Of a DNA stretch of 64,000 nt, positions 8,384 to 17,342 are shown one piece after another. Origin of the DNA: Halomonas sp. (GTDB taxonomy: Bacteria; Pseudomonadota; Gammaproteobacteria; Pseudomonadales; Halomonadaceae); NCBI RefSeq assembly GCF_020832045.1, contig NZ_JAFIFK010000010.1:62001-126000 (forward strand), written 5' to 3'. Position 1 is the stretch's first letter. The number at the start of each line of letters is the position of its first letter. Both the position numbers and the translations under genes were made by a program. The notes beneath the pieces are model-generated. The model did not search any database, was not told the origin of the DNA, and saw nothing but the letters and a program-made list of their open reading frames with translations.

Positions 8384-9387
8384 GAGCGTGAGCCCGTGGC
8401 CAGGCGGCGGGCGTAGGCAATGGCTGCCGTCATGTTGGTGGCGTCCGCCCGACCCTGCCAGGCGATATCGAAGGCCGTACCGTGATCGACCGAGGTGCGC
8501 AGGATAGGCAGACCGAGGCTCACGTTGACCGTGGTATCGAAGGCGATCAGTTTCACCGGGATATGGCCCTGGTCATGATACTGGGCCACGACCAGATCGA
8601 ACTCACCACGAGTGGCACGATAGAAGACGCTATCGGCCGAGATCGGCCCTATCACGTCGAAGCCGTGCTGCTGCAGCTGGCGCACCGCCGGGGCAATGAT
8701 GCGCTCGTCCTCGTCGCCGAAGATACCGCCTTCACCGCAGTGGGGGTTGAGGCCGGCCACGGCGATTCGCGGCTGGGATATGCCCATCTTCACCAGATGC
8801 TCGTGCCCCACCTCCACGGTGGCGGCGATACGCGCCTCGCTGACGCGCTCGATCGCCTCGCGCAGAGACACGTGGGTAGAGACATGCAGCGTCGACAGCC
8901 GCTCGGAGGCCAGCAGCATGAACGAGGAGGGCGCCCCGGTGAGCGCCGCCAGCATGCCGGTGTGGCCGTCGTAGTGATGGCCAGCCGCATGCAACGCCGC
9001 CTTGTTCAGCGGTGCGGTGACGATCACCTGCGCACGACCGCTCTGGACCAGCTCCACGGCACGCCTGACGCAGCGAAACGCCAGGTCGCCGCCGGCGGCA
9101 CTGATGCATCCGTCGGGCATGGATTGCGCCTCGAGCGCGTCGACCTCGGCCACGGCCACGCGCCCGTCGCCGGGGCGGGCCTCCTCCAGCGGGGCGAAAT
9201 CGAACGCAGCGCCTACCAGCGCAGCGGCCCGACGATAGATCGCGGCATCCCCCACCAGCAGGAGGCTGTCTCGCTCCCGCTCCGTCATGTCGCCCAGGGC
9301 GCGGCAAATTATCTCCGGGCCGATGCCGGCAGGGTCGCCCATGGTGATGACGAGCTCATAGTCGGGTACGAGCGTTATCTTGCTCAT
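8380..9387 (-). CDS. pdxA2: PdxA2-type 4-phospho-D-threonate/erythronate dehydrogenase
   Basis: 335 aa of the PdxA fold. Motifs: ITMGDPAGIGPEI near the N-terminus, VTAPLNKAALHAAGH and HYDGHTGMLA in the middle, GLNPHCGEGG, and YHDQGHIPVKL near the end; the histidines of these blocks bind the catalytic divalent metal. Paralogues of the pyridoxal pathway enzyme that sit beside DUF1537 kinases oxidise 4-phosphotetronates, followed by decarboxylation to DHAP. Genes upstream and downstream both overlap by ATGA, giving a tight SDR-pdxA2-kinase operon. A true B6-biosynthetic PdxA is normally beside ksgA/surA, which are absent here. Confidence 0.88.
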   Translation of the reverse strand: MSKITLVPDYELVITMGDPAGIGPEIICRALGDMTERERDSLLLVGDAAIYRRAAALVGAAFDFAPLEEARPGDGRVAVAEVDALEAQSMPDGCISAAGGDLAFRCVRRAVELVQSGRAQVIVTAPLNKAALHAAGHHYDGHTGMLAALTGAPSSFMLLASERLSTLHVSTHVSLREAIERVSEARIAATVEVGHEHLVKMGISQPRIAVAGLNPHCGEGGIFGDEDERIIAPAVRQLQQHGFDVIGPISADSVFYRATRGEFDLVVAQYHDQGHIPVKLIAFDTTVNVSLGLPILRTSVDHGTAFDIAWQGRADATNMTAAIAYARRLATGSRS

Positions 9388-10148
9388 GGCATCAACTGGC
9401 CGCCGTTGACCTCGACGATCTGCCCGGTCACGTAGCCGCTCATGCTATCGGTACCGAGGAACACGTAGGCGCCTACGCACTCCTCCGCGACCCCCGTGCG
9501 CCCCATGGGGATGGAAGCGGACACTGCGGCCAGCTGCTCCTCGGTGGAGTGACGCACGTGGAAATCGGTGGCGATGACCCCCGGCGCCACGGCGTTGACA
9601 CGGACGTTGTCGTCCATCAGCTCCTTGGCCATATTGCGGGTCATGGTACTGACGAAACCTTTTGCCGCAGCGTAGAGCCCTGCACCCGGCCCACCGCCAT
9701 TGCGGGCCGCAATCGACGTGGTATGAATGATGTTGCCGCCGCCGGCACGCTTGAAGTGCGGCAGCGCAGCCCGGGAGACCATCACCACCGAGCGCACGTT
9801 GAGGTCCATTACCCGGTCGAAATGCTCGTCGTCTATCTCGGCCAGCGCGACCCGTCCCAGCATATCGCCGGCGTTGTTGATCAACAGATCCAGTCCACCC
9901 AGCTGCTCGGCGGCCTCGTCGACGACACGCCGCGCCTGCTCGGAGCGGCTGACATCGCCCCTGATGACCACGGCCTCCCCGCCTGCCGCCCGTATGTCGC
10001 GGGCCACCGCCTCCGCCGCGTCGGCGCTGGCGTGATAATGCACTGCAACCCGCGCCCCCAGCGCACCGAGCTGGCGCGCCACGGCCGCACCGATACCGCG
10101 GCTGGCCCCGGTGATCAAAACACGCTTTCCCTTCCACTCATCCAACAT
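9384..10148 (-). CDS. SDR family oxidoreductase (candidate 2-keto-3-deoxy-L-fuconate dehydrogenase)
   Basis: 254 aa classical short-chain dehydrogenase. Cofactor motif ITGASRGIGAAVA near residue 15, NNAG (INNAGDMLG), catalytic Ser in HTTSIAA and YAAAK with the Tyr-Lys pair, and the C-terminal GYVTGQIVEVNGG. The absence of an acidic residue after the second strand (HYHASAD) suggests NADP preference. Start ATG 10148 is chosen for its GGGAG upstream. It leads the operon with pdxA2 and kinase and is divergent from fucD. The SDR could therefore either oxidise KD-fuconate for the FAH hydrolase or feed the tetronate branch. Confidence 0.85.
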   Translation of the reverse strand: MLDEWKGKRVLITGASRGIGAAVARQLGALGARVAVHYHASADAAEAVARDIRAAGGEAVVIRGDVSRSEQARRVVDEAAEQLGGLDLLINNAGDMLGRVALAEIDDEHFDRVMDLNVRSVVMVSRAALPHFKRAGGGNIIHTTSIAARNGGGPGAGLYAAAKGFVSTMTRNMAKELMDDNVRVNAVAPGVIATDFHVRHSTEEQLAAVSASIPMGRTGVAEECVGAYVFLGTDSMSGYVTGQIVEVNGGQLMP

Positions 10149-10261
10149 GCCCGCTCCCCTTCGCTGTTCGTCTGTGCCGGCCCACACTCATCGCCTGTCC
10201 ACACTGCCGGTCACGCCTGTCGACCCGGCTTGCGTAGATACGCTAAAGTGAACCGCACTGG

Positions 10262-10299
10262 CATACCTGTCATACATCACGACACATACCATGATAGGT
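10262..10299. promoter_or_regulatory. Candidate shared operator between the SDR operon and fucD
   Basis: In the 208-bp divergent promoter region, ACCTGTCAT (10265-10273) and ATGATAGGT (10291-10299) form an inverted repeat with one mismatch. The block also contains CATACC twice (10262-10267 and 10285-10290) plus CATAC at 10271-10275, i.e. GGTATG-like units on the minus strand, the same unit seen before dctP. A NanR-like regulator could control both directions from here. Confidence 0.4.
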
Positions 10300-10356
10300 G
10301 AGCCCTGGCCAAACGCCAGACCCTCGAAACGCCAGTCCCCCCCGCAAGGAGGCCGC

Positions 10357-11658
10357 ATGACCACTATCACCCGGGTCGAAGTTCAGGATATCCGCTTTCC
10401 CACTTCCCGCTCCCTCGACGGTTCGGATGCCATGAACGCCGCGCCGGACTACTCCGCCACTTACGTGATACTGCACGTTGATGACAATGGCCCGGAGGGG
10501 CACGGCCTCACCTTTACCATCGGCCGTGGCAACGAGATCGTCGTCGCGGCGGTCAATGCCCTGGCCCACCTGGTCGAGAGCCGCACGCTGGCCTCGATCA
10601 CCACCGACATGGGCAGCTTCTGGCGCGAGATCACCGGCGACAGCCAACTGCGCTGGATTGGCCCCGACAAGGGCGCGATCCACCTGGCTACCGCGGCCCT
10701 GGTCAATGCGGTATGGGACCTATGGGCCAAGCGCGAAGGCAAACCCATCTGGAAACTGCTGGTCGACATGTCGCCAGAACAGCTGGTGCGCTGTCTGGAC
10801 TTCCGCTTCGTCACCGACGCTCTCACCCCCGAGGAAGCTATCGCACTACTGCGCAAGCGGAAGGCTGGCAAGGCCGAGCGCGAAGCCGAGATGAAGCGCG
10901 ACGGCTTTCCCGCCTACACCACTTCGGCCGGCTGGCTCGGCTACTCCGACGACAAGGTTCGCCGCCTGGCGCGGAAAGCGCTCGCCGAGGGCTGGACCCA
11001 CTTCAAGCAGAAGATCGGTGGCGATCAGGAGGAAGACGTTCGCCGTGCCGCCCTGCTGCGCGAGGAGATCGGTTGGGACAACGTGCTGATGATGGATGCC
11101 AACCAGGTCTGGGACGTCGACGAAACGATCACCAAGATGCGCCGCCTGGCCGAATTCGATCCGCTGTGGATCGAAGAGCCCACCAGCCCCGACGACATCC
11201 TCGGCCACGCCGAGATTCGCCACCGCGTCGCCCCCATCGGAGTGGCAAGCGGCGAGCATTGCCACAACAAGGTGATGTTCAAGCAGTTCTTCCAGGCCGA
11301 GGCGCTCGACTACTGCCAGCTCGATGCAGCGCGCCTGGGCGGGCTCAACGAGGTAATTCTGGTAGCACTGATGGCCGCCAAGTTCGGCGTGCCGGTCTGC
11401 CCCCATGCCGGTGGCGTTGGGCTGTGTGAATACGTCCAGCACGTCTCACTGTTCGACTATATCGCTGTGGCGGGCAGCTTGGAGGGGCGCGTGCTGGAGT
11501 ATGTCGACCATCTTCACGAACACTTCGTCGACCCGGTAATCATCGAGCAGGGACGTTATCGCGTGCCCGAGGCCCCGGGCTACAGCATTACGATGCACCC
11601 TGAGTCCCTGGTCCGGCACCGCTTCCCGGGTGGCACCGCCTGGCACGAGGAGAGCTGA
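10357..11658 (+). CDS. fucD: L-fuconate dehydratase (enolase superfamily)
   Basis: 433 aa, matching FucD length. Begins with the family-specific VEVQDIRFPTSRSLDGSDAMN. In the barrel the catalytic Lys lies in HFKQKIGG, the Mg ligands in MMDANQVWDV, WIEEPTSPDD and ASGEHCHN, and the catalytic His in CPHAGGVGLCEYVQH. It dehydrates L-fuconate to 2-keto-3-deoxy-L-fuconate. A perfect AAGGAGG six bases before the ATG marks the start. The stop and the next gene's ATG are separated by one base, so fucD and the FAD oxidase are coupled. High confidence in family and likely function. Confidence 0.92.
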   Translation: MTTITRVEVQDIRFPTSRSLDGSDAMNAAPDYSATYVILHVDDNGPEGHGLTFTIGRGNEIVVAAVNALAHLVESRTLASITTDMGSFWREITGDSQLRWIGPDKGAIHLATAALVNAVWDLWAKREGKPIWKLLVDMSPEQLVRCLDFRFVTDALTPEEAIALLRKRKAGKAEREAEMKRDGFPAYTTSAGWLGYSDDKVRRLARKALAEGWTHFKQKIGGDQEEDVRRAALLREEIGWDNVLMMDANQVWDVDETITKMRRLAEFDPLWIEEPTSPDDILGHAEIRHRVAPIGVASGEHCHNKVMFKQFFQAEALDYCQLDAARLGGLNEVILVALMAAKFGVPVCPHAGGVGLCEYVQHVSLFDYIAVAGSLEGRVLEYVDHLHEHFVDPVIIEQGRYRVPEAPGYSITMHPESLVRHRFPGGTAWHEES

Positions 11659-11659
11659 C

Positions 11660-13087
11660 ATGGAGCGAGACGCCTTTCTCGAAGTGCTCGCCGGATGCCT
11701 CGGCGAGCGAGGCCTGCTACGCGAGCCTGAAAGCATGGTCCGCTACGTGTCGGACTGGGCCGGTATCAGGCTCGGCATGCCGCTGGCGGTAGCGCGCCCC
11801 GCCAGCACGGCGGAGGTCGTCGCGACAGTGCGCCTGTGCCGGGAGCACGGCGTGCCCATGGCGCCCCAGGGCGGACACAGCGGCCTGGTGGCTGGCGCCC
11901 TGCCTGCCGCCGAGGGCAACGAACTGGTGATCAGCCTCGAACGCATGAACCGCGTGCGCAGCGTCGATGCGATCAACTTCACCATGAGCGTGGATGCCGG
12001 CTGTATTCTCGACAGCGTCAAGCAGGCCGCGGCGGAGCACGAGTGCGACTTCCCGCTGGCTCTCGGCGCCCAGGGCAGCTGCCAGATCGGTGGCAATGTC
12101 GCCACCAACGCCGGCGGGCTCAACGTGCTGCGCTACGGCATGATGCGCCAGCTGGTGCTCGGCCTCGAAGTGGTACTGCCGGACGGTCGCCTGTGGAGCG
12201 CCATGACCGAGCTGCACAAGGACAATCGCGGCTACGCTCTCAGGCAGCTCTTCCTCGGCAGCGAGGGTACGCTGGGAATTGTCACCGGGGCCGTGCTCAA
12301 GCTCACCCCGCGGGCCGTTCAGTCACGCACAGCGCTGCTCGGCCTGGACTCCCTGGAAGCGGTGATCGAGCTCTACGGCCTCGCCCGGCGCGACTGCAGC
12401 GACCTGCTCAGCGCCTTCGAACTGATTCCGCGGCGCTGCATCGAGCTCGCCATGGAGGCCACCTCCACGCTCAGCGATCCCATGCAGCAGCACTACCCCT
12501 GGTATGTGTTGCTGGAGGTCAGCGCCAGCGGGTCGCTGGATCTCGGCGGCATGCTAGAACACCTGCTGGAGCGAGGCATGGCCCGCAACCTGATACTGGA
12601 CGGTGCCCTGGCCGCCAGCGAGAGCCAGTCGCAACAGCTGTGGCAATTCCGCGAGAGCATGCTGGAGGGCCAGCGCCGCCGCGGCGAGCACCTGCGCACC
12701 GACATATCGGTGCCCATTTCGGCGATCCCGGCCTTCGTCGACGCGGCCAGCCGCCGCATCAGAGAATCCTCGCCCGACTGCGAGATCATCGCCTATGGTC
12801 ACGTCGGCGATGGCAATCTGCATTTCAACGTCCTGCCACCGCCGACAATGCCCGAGGCCGAGAAGTACGATCATCTCCACGCCCTGGAGGTGCAATTGTT
12901 CTCCCTGCTCGACGATTTCGGCGGCAGCATAAGCGCCGAACACGGCATCGGTCGCACCAAGCAACCCGCCTATCTGGCCCGGCTCTCACCGGTAGAGCGC
13001 GAGCTGGTGGTAGGCATCAAGGCGCTGTTCGATCCCGATGACCTGATGAACCCGGGGCGTATCCTGCCGCGGCGGCAGCGAGAGTGA
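11660..13087 (+). CDS. FAD-linked oxidase, GlcD/D-lactate dehydrogenase family
   Basis: 475 aa two-domain flavoprotein of the VAO/PCMH type. The FAD-binding half has MAPQGGHSGLVAGALP and GAQGSCQIGGNVATNAGGLNVLRYG; the C-terminal half has YGHVGDGNLHFNVLPP and the closing SAEHGIGRTK. The family oxidises D-2-hydroxy acids (D-lactate, glycolate, D-2-hydroxyglutarate) and passes electrons to quinone or ETF. Being one base after fucD, it probably handles a hydroxy-acid product or an alternative entry substrate of the sugar-acid pathways. The following 75 bp before dgoD carry no gene. Confidence 0.85.
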   Translation: MERDAFLEVLAGCLGERGLLREPESMVRYVSDWAGIRLGMPLAVARPASTAEVVATVRLCREHGVPMAPQGGHSGLVAGALPAAEGNELVISLERMNRVRSVDAINFTMSVDAGCILDSVKQAAAEHECDFPLALGAQGSCQIGGNVATNAGGLNVLRYGMMRQLVLGLEVVLPDGRLWSAMTELHKDNRGYALRQLFLGSEGTLGIVTGAVLKLTPRAVQSRTALLGLDSLEAVIELYGLARRDCSDLLSAFELIPRRCIELAMEATSTLSDPMQQHYPWYVLLEVSASGSLDLGGMLEHLLERGMARNLILDGALAASESQSQQLWQFRESMLEGQRRRGEHLRTDISVPISAIPAFVDAASRRIRESSPDCEIIAYGHVGDGNLHFNVLPPPTMPEAEKYDHLHALEVQLFSLLDDFGGSISAEHGIGRTKQPAYLARLSPVERELVVGIKALFDPDDLMNPGRILPRRQRE

Positions 13088-13162
13088 CCCGCAGGCCGAC
13101 AGGATACGCCCCCACGCCGACGAAGCCGTATCCCGCGGCCGCATGTACCGAGGAGACCGCTG

Positions 13163-14311
13163 GTGAGAATCACTCGACTCAAGACCTGGCAGGTGCCGCC
13201 ACGCTGGCTGTTCCTCAAGATCGAGACCGACGAGGGCTGCTACGGCTGGGGCGAACCGGTCATTGAGGGGCGCGCCGCCACCGTCGAAGCCGCCGTGCAT
13301 GAGCTTGCCGACTACCTGGTCGGCGAGGATCCGCACCGTATCGAACACCTGTGGAACACGATGTACCGCGCCGGCTTCTATCGCGGCGGCCCGATCCTGA
13401 TGAGCGCCATCGCCGGTATCGACCAGGCGCTGTGGGATCTCAAGGGACGCGACCTCGGGGTGCCGGTGCATCAGCTACTTGGCGGCGCGGTGCGCGAGCG
13501 CATGCGCATGTACGCCTGGACCGGCGGCGACCGGCCAAGCGACGTGGGAGCGGGAGCCAGGGAATTGGTGGAGCGCGGCTTCACCGCCTTCAAGATGAAC
13601 GGCACCGCCGAGATGCAGATCGTCGACTCGCACCGCAAGATCGACGAGGCGGTGGCGCGCGTGGCCGAAGCGCGCGAGGCGGTGGGGCCCGAAGTGGGCA
13701 TCGCTATCGACTTCCACGGCCGGGTGCATCGGCCCATGGCCAAGGCGCTGCTGCGCGAGCTGGAGCCCTACCATCCGATGTTCGTCGAGGAGCCACTAGC
13801 GCCCGAGCATTTGCCGGCACTCAAGCACATTGCCGGGGGCCTGAGTTACCCGCTGGCTACCGGCGAGCGGCTGCACACCCGCTTCGAATTCCGCGACCTA
13901 TTGGCCGCGGGCATGATCGACATCGTGCAGCCCGACCTTTCCCACTGCGGTGGCATCAGCGAGGGGCTGAAGATCGCCACGCTGGCCTCGGCTCACGACG
14001 TGGCCCTCGCGCCGCACTGCCCGCTCGGCCCTCTGACCCTGGCCGCCTCGCTGCAGCTGGATGCGGTGTGCCACAACGCCTTCATCCAGGAGCAGAGCAT
14101 GGGCATTCACTACAACCAGGGCAACGACGTGCTCGACTATCTGGTCGACAAGTCGGTGCTGGCCATTGCGGAGGGCTTCTGTACCATTCCCCAGGGACCG
14201 GGGCTCGGCGTGGAGATCGACGAGGCGTTCGTCGAGGAGCGGGCCAAGGTCGGCCATCGCTGGCGCAACCCGGTATGGCGCCATGAAGACGGCTCCATTG
14301 CCGAGTGGTGA
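13163..14311 (+). CDS. dgoD: D-galactonate dehydratase
   Basis: 382 aa, the same length as E. coli DgoD and close to it throughout. Shared blocks include [54 protein letters not shown] with the metal-binding Asp, [35 protein letters not shown] and the C-terminal GLGVEIDEA. It converts D-galactonate to 2-dehydro-3-deoxy-D-galactonate. GTG start at 13163 follows GAGGAG at the right distance. Head of the dgoD-dgoK-dgoA set; the gene order differs from E. coli, and the aldolase is not fused to the dehydratase. Confidence 0.95.
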   Translation: MRITRLKTWQVPPRWLFLKIETDEGCYGWGEPVIEGRAATVEAAVHELADYLVGEDPHRIEHLWNTMYRAGFYRGGPILMSAIAGIDQALWDLKGRDLGVPVHQLLGGAVRERMRMYAWTGGDRPSDVGAGARELVERGFTAFKMNGTAEMQIVDSHRKIDEAVARVAEAREAVGPEVGIAIDFHGRVHRPMAKALLRELEPYHPMFVEEPLAPEHLPALKHIAGGLSYPLATGERLHTRFEFRDLLAAGMIDIVQPDLSHCGGISEGLKIATLASAHDVALAPHCPLGPLTLAASLQLDAVCHNAFIQEQSMGIHYNQGNDVLDYLVDKSVLAIAEGFCTIPQGPGLGVEIDEAFVEERAKVGHRWRNPVWRHEDGSIAEW

Positions 14312-14322
14312 GGAGAGCGGAC

Positions 14323-15303
14323 ATGAACGGTGAGGTGCATGCACGGCTGGCGTGGGTTGCGGTGGACTGGGGCTCGAGCCATCTGCGCACCTGGGCCATG
14401 GACGCACGGGGCGAGGTATTGGCCCGGGCAGGCAGCGGCATCGGCATGCTGGCCCTGAGCCCGGAACACTACGAGCCCGCGCTGCTCGAGGCGATCGGCG
14501 ACTGGCTGCCGGTATCCGGCCACGTGCCGGTGTGGATCTGCGGCATGGCCGGTGCCCGCCAGGGCTGGCGTGAGGCGGCCTATCTACCGGTGCCGACACG
14601 CCTGGACCAACTGACCCGTGGCGCCGTCGCGCCGACGGTGCGCGACCCGCGCTTGCACGTGCGCCTGCTGCCAGGACTGTGCCAGCATGCCGATGACGCG
14701 GCGCGAGGCTTCGACGTGATGCGCGGCGAGGAGACCCAGTTGGCCGGGCTGGTGGCGCTCGAGCCCGACTTCACGGGGCTGGTCTGCCTGCCAGGCACTC
14801 ACGCCAAGTGGGTCTGGCTCGAGGCGGGCACGGTGATGCGCTTCGCCACTTCGCTCACCGGCGAGCTGTATGCGCTACTGGCCAGCCAGTCGGTGCTCAA
14901 GCATTCGGTGAGCGCAGCCCGGCTCGACGAGCCCGGCTGCAGCGAGGCGTTCGCCACCGCGGTACACGAGGCAGCTACCGACCCCGGACGCTTCAGCCAG
15001 CGGCTGTTCGCCCTGCGCGCCGCCGATCTGCTCGACGACTCGCTGCCCCACGGCCAGGCCAGGCGACTCCACCTGGACGCGCGCCTTTCGGGGCTCGTCA
15101 TTGGCCTGGAGCTGTCCGTCCTTGCCGACGAGCTGAGGCATGACGCCCCCGTCACGCTGATCGGCAGCACGGAGCTCTGCTCCCGCTACGCACTGGCGCT
15201 GGAAGCCCTGGGTTGCAGCAGCCGGCGCTTCGACGGCGAGGCCACGGTGCTGGCCGGCTTGGGTTTGGCCGAAGCCAATTCGCGACACCGCGCCCGTGAC
15301 TGA
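14323..15303 (+). CDS. dgoK: 2-dehydro-3-deoxygalactonokinase
   Basis: 326 aa ASKHA-fold sugar kinase. N-terminal phosphate loop VAVDWGSSHLRTWAMD, MAGARQGWREAAYLPVP, the MRGEETQLAGL block and GLVCLPGTHAKWVWLE are characteristic of DgoK; GSTELCSRYALALEALG near the end matches the family. It phosphorylates 2-keto-3-deoxy-D-galactonate at C6. Somewhat longer than E. coli DgoK (292 aa). Start ATG 14323 has GAGGAG upstream; it begins 11 bp after dgoD and is followed 18 bp later by dgoA. Confidence 0.92.
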   Translation: MNGEVHARLAWVAVDWGSSHLRTWAMDARGEVLARAGSGIGMLALSPEHYEPALLEAIGDWLPVSGHVPVWICGMAGARQGWREAAYLPVPTRLDQLTRGAVAPTVRDPRLHVRLLPGLCQHADDAARGFDVMRGEETQLAGLVALEPDFTGLVCLPGTHAKWVWLEAGTVMRFATSLTGELYALLASQSVLKHSVSAARLDEPGCSEAFATAVHEAATDPGRFSQRLFALRAADLLDDSLPHGQARRLHLDARLSGLVIGLELSVLADELRHDAPVTLIGSTELCSRYALALEALGCSSRRFDGEATVLAGLGLAEANSRHRARD

Positions 15304-15321
15304 CTTACTCAAGGAGAGACC

Positions 15322-15939
15322 ATGAGCCTGCCCCTGATCGCCATTCTGCGCGGCGTCACTCCCGACGAGGCGGTAGCGGTGGGCGAGGCGGTGCTCGCCG
15401 CCGGCATCACTACCCTCGAAGTGCCGCTCAACTCACCCCAGCCCCTGAACAGCATACGCCGCCTGAGCGAAGCGCTGGGCAACCGCGCCCTGGTGGGTGC
15501 CGGCACGGTGCTCACGGAAAGGGAGGTCCATGAGGTCCACGCTGCCGGTGGCCGGCTTGCCGTCTCGCCCAACTGCCGCCCGGCGGTGATCGCGGCGGCC
15601 AGCCGTCTGGGCCTGCAGAGCTGGCCGGGCGTGCTCACGCCCAGCGAGGCCTTCGACGCCCTGGATGCCGGCGCCACCGGGCTCAAGCTCTTTCCCGCCG
15701 TTCAAATGGGCATCGCCGGGATGCAGGCGATGCGCGCCGTGCTGCCCACCGGCACCCTGCTTTACGCCGTAGGGGGTATCGATACCGAAACCATGCCAGC
15801 CTGGCGCGCCGCCGGCATCGACGGCGCCGGCCTGGGCAGCGCCCTCTATCGGCCAGGTCAGACGCCCGAACGGGTCGGCGAACAGGCACGCGCCCTAGTG
15901 GCGGCCTGGAAGGCCGCGAAAAGTGGTGGTTCCAGATAA
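15322..15939 (+). CDS. dgoA: 2-dehydro-3-deoxy-6-phosphogalactonate aldolase
   Basis: 205 aa class I aldolase of the KDPG/KDPGal family. IAILRGVTPDEA at the N-terminus, catalytic Glu in TTLEVPLNSPQPLNSI, GAGTVLT, SPNCRP, and the Schiff-base lysine in GLKLFPA. The ending VGGIDTETMPAW plus GAGLGSALY is the KDPGal rather than KDPG pattern. It cleaves the product of DgoK to pyruvate and glyceraldehyde-3-phosphate, completing D-galactonate breakdown. AAGGAGAGACC precedes the start. A hairpin begins seven bases after the stop. Confidence 0.93.
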   Translation: MSLPLIAILRGVTPDEAVAVGEAVLAAGITTLEVPLNSPQPLNSIRRLSEALGNRALVGAGTVLTEREVHEVHAAGGRLAVSPNCRPAVIAAASRLGLQSWPGVLTPSEAFDALDAGATGLKLFPAVQMGIAGMQAMRAVLPTGTLLYAVGGIDTETMPAWRAAGIDGAGLGSALYRPGQTPERVGEQARALVAAWKAAKSGGSR

Positions 15940-15940
15940 G

Positions 15941-15970
15941 AAAAAAGCCCCACGGCATGGCCGTGGGGCT
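15941..15970. terminator. Terminator shared by dgoA and the tRNA-Arg gene
   Basis: An 11-bp perfect stem (15946-15956 and 15960-15970, loop ATG) is preceded by six A residues. Read on the minus strand this is a stem followed by TTTTTT, a textbook intrinsic terminator just downstream of the tRNA. On the plus strand it can end dgoA transcripts but lacks a T-run. Confidence 0.85.
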
Positions 15971-15979
15971 TCGAATTCG

Positions 15980-16056
15980 TGGCGCGCCCGGCTGGATTCG
16001 AACCAGCGACCTTTGGCTTCGGAGGCCAACACTCTATCCAACTGAGCTACGGGCGC
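15980..16056 (-). tRNA. tRNA-Arg (anticodon CCG)
   Basis: 77-nt tRNA with encoded CCA. Acceptor strands GCGCCCG and CGGGCGC pair fully; D arm GCTCAGTTGGATAGAGT, anticodon stem TTGGC/GCCAA around loop CTCCGAA (anticodon CCG, reading CGG), and T arm GCTGGTTCGAATCCAGC are all intact. A run-on terminator lies directly downstream. A 5-prime remnant of the same tRNA lies 100 bp upstream. Confidence 0.96.
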
Positions 16057-16116
16057 TTTGGGTGGTCGACGCTAGCCTCATCGGCTTCCGCCTACCGGCA
16101 GCGCGTTGCGCTGCAC

Positions 16117-16156
16117 AACACTCCCTTTCGGCTACGCCCAACCGAGCTACGGGCGC
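16117..16156 (-). pseudogene. Remnant of a tRNA-Arg 5-prime half
   Basis: Positions 16138-16160 match 16038-16060 (tRNA 5-prime end plus leader) in 22 of 23 bases, exactly 100 bp apart, giving GCGCCCGTAGCTCGGTTGG. A further AGTGTTG, which follows the D loop in the real tRNA, occurs at 16117-16123. The anticodon arm and 3-prime half are missing, so it cannot be functional. The spacer between the two copies shows no gene. Confidence 0.7.
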
Positions 16157-16223
16157 TTTGCTTGCTGAGAAGCGGCCAACATCGTAACCGTCGCCGCCCA
16201 GGCTGTCCAGCCCGACGCACCGC

Positions 16224-17342
16224 TTACCGGCTTCCCAGAATACGATACTGCGACGGCACTTGCGCCGACGCTTCGGCGTCCTGAATGGCTTGCTCCAAGC
16301 TCTGCCCCAGCGCCTGGGACCTGGCATGTGCGGCCGACTCGAATGCATGCCGCGTCTCGGCCTTGGCGCGCGCTATCTCGGTTTCCAGCTCGGCATGCAT
16401 CTCGTCACGGTAGCGGCTCTCTTCGGCCTTGAGCAGGGCATACTCGGTGCCGACGAGGCCCGCCAGGGCGACAGCCATAGCGGCGGTGCCTGCCACCAGT
16501 GCCCCAGGGCCGGTGGGCGAGGTGGCGGCCGTGGTGGCCGCACCGGTGCCCAGCGAACGGGCCGCATGCATGCCCAGGCGCGGTGCGACACGGGCTACCA
16601 AGGCCTGCGAGCCCCGCATGGCCGGGCCAGCCACCAGGCGCTGGGCCAGCGCTCGGCCGGCGAGCATTCCGGCGGCGCCGCCGGCTCCCGCCGCGCTCCA
16701 GCGAACTTCATCCCAACCACCGCTAAGGGTACGTTCGAGCACCAAGTCGAGGTCCAGGGTGGGTGCCGTTTCCGCAGCACCCTGCGAGATTTGCCGATGG
16801 CTGTAGCTTGCCTGCAGGGTACTGCCTATCTCCTCCACGACCCGCTGCTGTACCTGAACGATCCTCTCGCCGAACTCCTCTTCCAGGGATTCCAGCGCCA
16901 CTGCAATGTCACTGCGCTCCACCACCCGCTCGAGGAACTGCGCCTCCAGCCAATCGTCGAGATCGCCACCGATTGCCATGGCCAGACGCAGGTAGCTACC
17001 CCGTAGCGAAAAGTGCCAGTCGAGATAGTCCGACACCGCACTCTCCAGCGGCAAGAAAGCCGTGTCGAGACGCGCATCGAGCCATGCCTGCATTTCGTTG
17101 CGTAGATGCAGGTCCAGCCTGCCGGCAAGCACGTTGAACTCCTGGCCCAAGGCAGCGCGGGCTTCGCCATCGAGCACCAGCGTCTCGCCATTGATGACGA
17201 CTCGGAATAGCGGCGCTTCGCTGCGCTCCTGCAGTTGCTGATGGGCGTACCCGAGCCCCGCCAGCAGCAGCAATAAGAGCAGCAGCGTCAGGCCCCAGGA
17301 AGCGGCCGGAAGTCGCCGCATGGGCTCGACCAGGGTCTTCAT
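16224..17342 (-). CDS. Uncharacterised single-span membrane protein with coiled-coil tail
   Basis: 372 aa, not recognised. One strong N-terminal membrane anchor (TLLLLLLLLAGLGYA, residues 19-33), then a mostly helical region of about 180 residues rich in Leu/Glu, a Gly/Ala-rich stretch with two weaker hydrophobic segments (about 220-245 and 275-300), and a charged helix near 300-355 (KAEESRYRDEMHAELETEIARAK), likely coiled coil. Its start overlaps the stop of the upstream membrane protein gene by ATGA, so the pair is translationally coupled and probably forms a complex in the inner membrane. No catalytic motif seen. Confidence 0.75.
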   Translation of the reverse strand: MKTLVEPMRRLPAASWGLTLLLLLLLLAGLGYAHQQLQERSEAPLFRVVINGETLVLDGEARAALGQEFNVLAGRLDLHLRNEMQAWLDARLDTAFLPLESAVSDYLDWHFSLRGSYLRLAMAIGGDLDDWLEAQFLERVVERSDIAVALESLEEEFGERIVQVQQRVVEEIGSTLQASYSHRQISQGAAETAPTLDLDLVLERTLSGGWDEVRWSAAGAGGAAGMLAGRALAQRLVAGPAMRGSQALVARVAPRLGMHAARSLGTGAATTAATSPTGPGALVAGTAAMAVALAGLVGTEYALLKAEESRYRDEMHAELETEIARAKAETRHAFESAAHARSQALGQSLEQAIQDAEASAQVPSQYRILGSR

